From: Acidimicrobiia bacterium | Lineage (GTDB): Bacteria > Actinomycetota > Acidimicrobiia > IMCC26256 > JAGNEX01 | Direction: 5' to 3' | NCBI GenBank assembly: GCA_020637365.1 | Contig: JACJWE010000001.1 | Coordinates: forward strand, 774,001-838,000 | DNA: 64,000 nt | In this document: positions 62,105 through 64,000 of the stretch, one piece after another | How positions within the stretch are numbered: the first letter of the stretch is position 1 | How the letters are laid out: every line of letters begins with the position of its first letter | The notes under the pieces: generated by a model | Database searches by the model: none | Told to the model about the DNA's origin: nothing | The model's input: only the letters and a program-made list of their open reading frames with translations | Made by a program: the position numbers and the translations under genes

Positions 62105-63079
62105 TCAGTGCGAACCTTCAACGATTCGCGTTTGGTCGTATCGGTCGAGGATCGAGCGAGCCCGGTCGGCGACCCGCTGCCTGAGCCACATGGGTTCGAC
62201 GACATCGGCGGTGGTCCCGAGACGAAGCACCAGTTGTTCGATCCAGATACCGTCCGCAGCGCGAAGAACCACCTCGATCTCGCCCTCGGACGCTGAGACT
62301 GTCGTGGTGGGTACAGCACGCAACAACCAATGCGCGCCCGGCCGCAGTCGAAGTCGCACCTCGAAGGCGTCCGTTGCATCTTCAAACCATCCGTCATGGT
62401 GTCGTACCGGATCTGATGTTGTGACGGTCCGGTTTCGATTGGTGAGGATGTCGAGTCCGACGATCCGATCTACCCGGAACGTTCGTATGTCATCGGCTCG
62501 ATAGCAGAAACCGTGTAGATACCAACCGCTGCCCTGTTGTACGAGTTCGAGCGGATCGACGCGGCGGAACGAAAACGAGTCACGGCCCGCCGTGTAATAG
62601 GTCACATCGACTGGATGGTCGGATGCAATCGCGTCCCGCAGCTGAGCCAGGTATGCCCGAACCGAGGGGCCGATGTCAGAGGACACGTGAAACGCCGCAC
62701 CGAGCGTTGATTTCAGCTTGGTGACCGCGTGTGCCAACGGTCCATCGTCATCCGATCCCGGGACGTCCAACAGACGCTGGGCCGCCGCCGTCAGGGCGAT
62801 CGCTTCATCGGTGGTGAGTCGGACGGGCCGATCAAAGTACTCAGCAAACCGAACGCGCACCTCCCCCGCCACGATATCGACGGTGATGAGACGGTCCGGC
62901 GTGTAGGGAGGCAGACCACAAAAGGACAACAGCCCTAAATCGGCCTCGGCGTCGTCGACGGTGGTGCCAAAGCGTACGCTCAACTCTTCCAGGGACACCC
63001 AGGGGTGCTGCGCAATCCAAGGAAGCATCGCAAGCGCTCGTTGCAATCGCTGTTCGGCAGTCGCTCGTTTGGCCATCAC
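62105..63079 (-). CDS. pafC: WYL-domain transcriptional activator PafC
   Basis: The 324-residue protein has an N-terminal winged-helix-like region (RLQRALAMLPWIAQHPWVSL) and a central WYL domain (about residues 145-215) with DVTYYTAGRDSFSFRRVDPL and GWYLHGFCYRADDIRTFRVD. A WCX C-terminal domain follows (ending ADRARSILDRYDQTRIVEGS). With PafB it forms the activator of the mycobacterial-type DNA-damage response that acts independently of LexA. Its ATG overlaps the pafB stop as ATGA. Confidence 0.9.
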   Translation of the reverse strand: MMAKRATAEQRLQRALAMLPWIAQHPWVSLEELSVRFGTTVDDAEADLGLLSFCGLPPYTPDRLITVDIVAGEVRVRFAEYFDRPVRLTTDEAIALTAAAQRLLDVPGSDDDGPLAHAVTKLKSTLGAAFHVSSDIGPSVRAYLAQLRDAIASDHPVDVTYYTAGRDSFSFRRVDPLELVQQGSGWYLHGFCYRADDIRTFRVDRIVGLDILTNRNRTVTTSDPVRHHDGWFEDATDAFEVRLRLRPGAHWLLRAVPTTTVSASEGEIEVVLRAADGIWIEQLVLRLGTTADVVEPMWLRQRVADRARSILDRYDQTRIVEGSH

Positions 63080-63984
63080 CGAACCCCTTCCAGGAACTCG
63101 ATCAATTCCGATGCGAAACGCTGCCGCAGGTAGGCGGGTGAGACGACTTCAGCGTGGTCGAGGAATTCGAGGACAAAGCTCCGGAACGCATCCCAGTTGG
63201 TCACCGTGAACTCGATGTCCACCGCCCCGTCCGGATACGACACGGATCTTTCGCCGCTGGCTCGCGCCGTAGCGATCGAGGCGTACTTCGGATCGAAGCG
63301 GACCTGAACCAAAGCCGAAGGGTCGTCCCCGAGCCGCCATGCCGGTTGATCAAGACGCAGCTCGAGATCTTGTTCCGGTTCGAACGCCCCCGACTCACCG
63401 ATATCTAGAATCTGGTCGATGCGGTCGAGGCGAAACGATCGCGGTGCGTCCCGGTCGATATCGCGCCCGGTTGCGTACCAATTGCCGCCCCCCTGAAGCG
63501 CCAACGCTGAGGGTTCGAGTTTTCGAACGTTGTTTCGATACAGGAAAGCTATTGGGCGCCGTTCACGGACGGCGTCCACAAACGGCGCTAGGTGCTCTGA
63601 CGTGGGAATATCGGTCGAGACGACCTCGTCGGCTTCGGGTTTACCGCCAACTTTCCAGATTGTTGAAGTTTGTCCGCTTCGATGCATCGATACGGCGGCA
63701 ACTTGCAATGCCCGACTCTCGTCGTCGGTCAGTTGTAAATCGGGAAGGTAGTACTCGGCGGGGTCGACGAGATAGCCAACATCGCCGTCGCCGAGCTGTA
63801 CGGTCTGAATCGGCACACCGATAGCTCGTAGGGCGTCCTTGTCCCGCTCAAATTGACGTCGGTAGGACGCTTTGGCCTCGGGATAGCCGCTCAGACGATC
63901 GACAATTTCGGTGAGCGCCAAGGGCCGCCGAGTGTCGAGCAACAAAGCAAGCAGATTGGTCAGACGTTCAAACCGGTCGATCAC
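63076..63984 (-). CDS. pafB: WYL-domain transcriptional activator PafB
   Basis: The 302-residue protein starts with a winged-helix HTH (RFERLTNLLALLLDTRRPLA, then RRQFERDKDALRAIG), followed by a WYL domain (IAFLYRNNVRKLEPSALALQ, GGNWYATGRDIDRDAPRSFR) and a WCX domain with DIEFTVTNWDAFRSFVLEFL. It pairs with PafC as a heterodimer that senses DNA damage. It is near the right edge; 16 bases upstream of its ATG are visible and show no promoter. Confidence 0.92.
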   Translation of the reverse strand: MIDRFERLTNLLALLLDTRRPLALTEIVDRLSGYPEAKASYRRQFERDKDALRAIGVPIQTVQLGDGDVGYLVDPAEYYLPDLQLTDDESRALQVAAVSMHRSGQTSTIWKVGGKPEADEVVSTDIPTSEHLAPFVDAVRERRPIAFLYRNNVRKLEPSALALQGGGNWYATGRDIDRDAPRSFRLDRIDQILDIGESGAFEPEQDLELRLDQPAWRLGDDPSALVQVRFDPKYASIATARASGERSVSYPDGAVDIEFTVTNWDAFRSFVLEFLDHAEVVSPAYLRQRFASELIEFLEGVR

Positions 63985-64000
63985 GCCTCCGCAGAGTACT

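Overview
The window is a high-GC chromosomal segment from an actinobacterium, most likely of the Acidimicrobiia type. That placement is an inference from gene content: PafB/PafC WYL regulators beside Tat genes and a HelY-type helicase, a DUF4193 acidic protein, a mycothiol-type DinB-fold protein, two surface proteins with LAXTG-like C-terminal sorting signals, and a PhoP-style direct-repeat box. No rRNA, tRNA, CRISPR array, insertion sequence or prophage was seen.

Layout. 1-5 kb: the end of a membrane sulfatase-fold protein, then a TrkH/TrkA potassium uptake pair and a small membrane protein. 5.1-6.2 kb: a gene-free stretch holding two palindromes 21 bp apart. 6-17.5 kb: mixed housekeeping and regulatory genes (histidine phosphatase, SF2 helicase, metallo-beta-lactamase hydrolase, SixA, DinB-fold protein, VIT-type metal transporter, RfbB, MarR, patatin, PstS with a PHO box). 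17.8-25.3 kb: acyltransferase-3, MBOAT and SGNH genes that look like an envelope or exopolysaccharide O-acylation set, plus an FtsX/MacB-type permease. 25.9-28.9 kb: a second LAXTG-type protein, a STAS-like protein and hisE-hisG. 29-41.8 kb: an exopolysaccharide locus (initiating sugar-phosphate transferase, Wzz-like protein with a dead kinase domain, PssD, a PssE-sulfotransferase fusion, GT2, Wzy-like polymerase/ligase, a phosphotransferase-fold protein, a second sulfotransferase, a GH114 lipoprotein). 42-50.8 kb: a long minus-strand block with PspA and uncharacterised membrane, coiled-coil and DNA-binding proteins, Lnt, DUF4193 and a LysM transglycosylase. 51-55 kb: alcohol dehydrogenase, M20 peptidase and a two-domain ThyX. 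55-64 kb: lipid-kinase-like protein, HelY, TatC, TatB, zinc-ribbon protein, GDPD, LepB, PafC and PafB.

The most interesting system is the 30-41.8 kb locus. It encodes lipid-linked sugar assembly together with two PAPS-type sulfotransferases, one fused to the catalytic half of a split glycosyltransferase. The working inference is a sulfated exopolysaccharide made by a Wzy-type route. No Wzx flippase or sulfate-activation gene lies in the window.

A data-quality warning applies throughout. At least eight genes are interrupted by single frameshifts while conserved motifs continue in the new frame (near 870, 6330, 12130, 22358, 29725, 35845, 37672 and 39042). Six behave as one-base losses and two as one-base gains, several at base runs. 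This pattern fits uncorrected sequencing or assembly indels better than eight independent pseudogenes.
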